Shown piece by piece: positions 5,298 through 5,825 of a DNA stretch of 5,825 nt. The stretch's first letter is position 1. Each line of letters starts with the position of its first letter. The DNA lies in contig WFPQ01000202.1 of the NCBI GenBank assembly GCA_015487515.1, positions 1-5,825 of the forward strand, given 5' to 3'. Source of the stretch: Hyphomicrobiales bacterium (GTDB lineage: Bacteria; Pseudomonadota; Alphaproteobacteria; Rhizobiales; Devosiaceae). The position numbers and the translations under genes are program-made. Under the pieces are notes generated by a model, which was not told the DNA's origin, did not search any database, and saw only the letters and a list, made by a program, of their open reading frames with translations.

Positions 5298-5825
5298 AAC
5301 GGTAAAAGGCCCGGGCGCAGACGCCGTGGATGACCGGGTGAGTCTGGTTATATTTGCCAGCGATCGGGGGCCCGGGGATGCCGAACGCACCGCCATCATG
5401 TCCCAGGCCGGCAACCTGCTGGCAAGAAACGGGGCAAGGATTGTCTGCCTGGCCGAGGATGGAGTGTTTCCGCTGGCCCTGCTCACCACCGCCCATCTGG
5501 CCGGGGCCGATATCGAACTGGTCTGTGACCGGGAAACCGAGCTTCCTCCCGTTCTCGGGGACATTGAAAAGACCATAATCGAGAATGGCAAGGCCCGCTA
5601 TGAGACTCTGGCAGAAAAGGCCGACTGTCTTGTTGGCCTGCCCGGATCACTGGCCAGCGTCAGCAGCCTTTTTCTGACCATTGCCGAATTGGAAACCGTC
5701 AGGCCCATGGTGTTTTTGAACAGGAATCGGGCCTACGAGATCATTCGCGGATTTTCCAGCGACGTTTTCTTTCACAGTTTCCAAAAGGCCCACCGTAATG
5801 TGCAATTTGTCGAAACCGTTGAAGA
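5287..5825 (+). CDS. Divergent LOG/SLOG-superfamily Rossmann-fold protein, catalytic motif lost (partial at 3' end)
   Basis: The frame is open from GTG 5287 to the window edge: 179 complete codons, C-terminus missing. The pattern follows LOG proteins (cytokinin-monophosphate phosphoribohydrolase family, formerly called lysine decarboxylases). It has a first strand VSLVIFASDRGPGDAERTA (18-36), a helix AGNLLARNGARIVCL, then KARYETLAEKADCLVGLPG (102-120), TIAELE, RPMVFLNRNRAYEII (139-153) and FVETVEE at the end. Aligned without gaps to PGGxGTxxEEL, residues 119-128 read PGSLASVSSL: the second and third glycines, the threonine and both acidic residues are replaced. The glycine-rich turn after the second strand is AEDG instead of GGG. 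Ordinary phosphoribohydrolase activity is therefore unlikely; nucleotide binding or sensing is an inference from the SLOG superfamily. GTG 5287 is chosen on its ribosome-binding site; no ATG occurs before residue 38 (MSQAGNL). Confidence 0.68.
   Translation, partial: MAAETVKGPGADAVDDRVSLVIFASDRGPGDAERTAIMSQAGNLLARNGARIVCLAEDGVFPLALLTTAHLAGADIELVCDRETELPPVLGDIEKTIIENGKARYETLAEKADCLVGLPGSLASVSSLFLTIAELETVRPMVFLNRNRAYEIIRGFSSDVFFHSFQKAHRNVQFVETVE

Noticed and set aside
5109..5591. Minus-strand open frame of 160 codons across the DUF853 end and LOG-like gene
   Set aside because: It is antisense to two genes with recognisable motifs, and its Ser/Pro/Arg-rich product looks like a reverse-frame artefact.
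1..5825. CRISPR array, prophage, transposon or toxin-antitoxin pair
   Set aside because: There are no regularly spaced repeats, transposase or integrase motifs, terminal inverted repeats or small paired genes. The only repeats are the short ones listed.

Overview
The window looks like a stretch of an alphaproteobacterial chromosome, most likely Rhizobiales-like. This rests on a Tat-exported beta-helix protein of a type I associate with that group, an asparaginase of the Rhizobium etli (class 3) type, and a small secreted SH3-like protein. Genes are close-packed and base composition looks even and moderately GC-rich. I see no insertion sequence, integrase, CRISPR array or RNA gene. Taxonomy is inferred from family knowledge, not from a marker gene.

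Layout from left to right: the C-terminal tail of an inner-membrane protein (+, ends at 119); a 174-base non-coding gap with several inverted and tandem repeats; a secreted SH3-like protein (+, 294-641); a 149-base gap ending in a strong intrinsic-terminator hairpin whose T-tract touches the next start codon; a class 3 L-asparaginase (+, 791-1804); a Tat-exported parallel beta-helix protein (-, 1806-3143), convergent with the asparaginase with one base between their stop codons; a YbjQ/UPF0145 protein (-, 3295-3630); a divergent promoter region; a DUF853 HerA/FtsK-like ATPase (+, 3846-5297); and, overlapping its stop, a degenerate LOG/SLOG-superfamily Rossmann-fold protein cut by the window edge (+, 5287 to end).

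The genes do not form one pathway. The firmest cooperative unit is the last pair, where the 11-base overlap and an internal Shine-Dalgarno sequence suggest translational coupling. Three start codons are moved downstream of the longest open frame on ribosome-binding-site and family evidence: asparaginase to 791, the Tat protein to 3143 and DUF853 to 3846.

The most unusual observations are (1) the terminator hairpin at 742-790, which also contains the asparaginase Shine-Dalgarno sequence, and (2) the LOG-like protein, which has lost nearly all of the PGGxGTxxEE catalytic signature while keeping the surrounding fold pattern.
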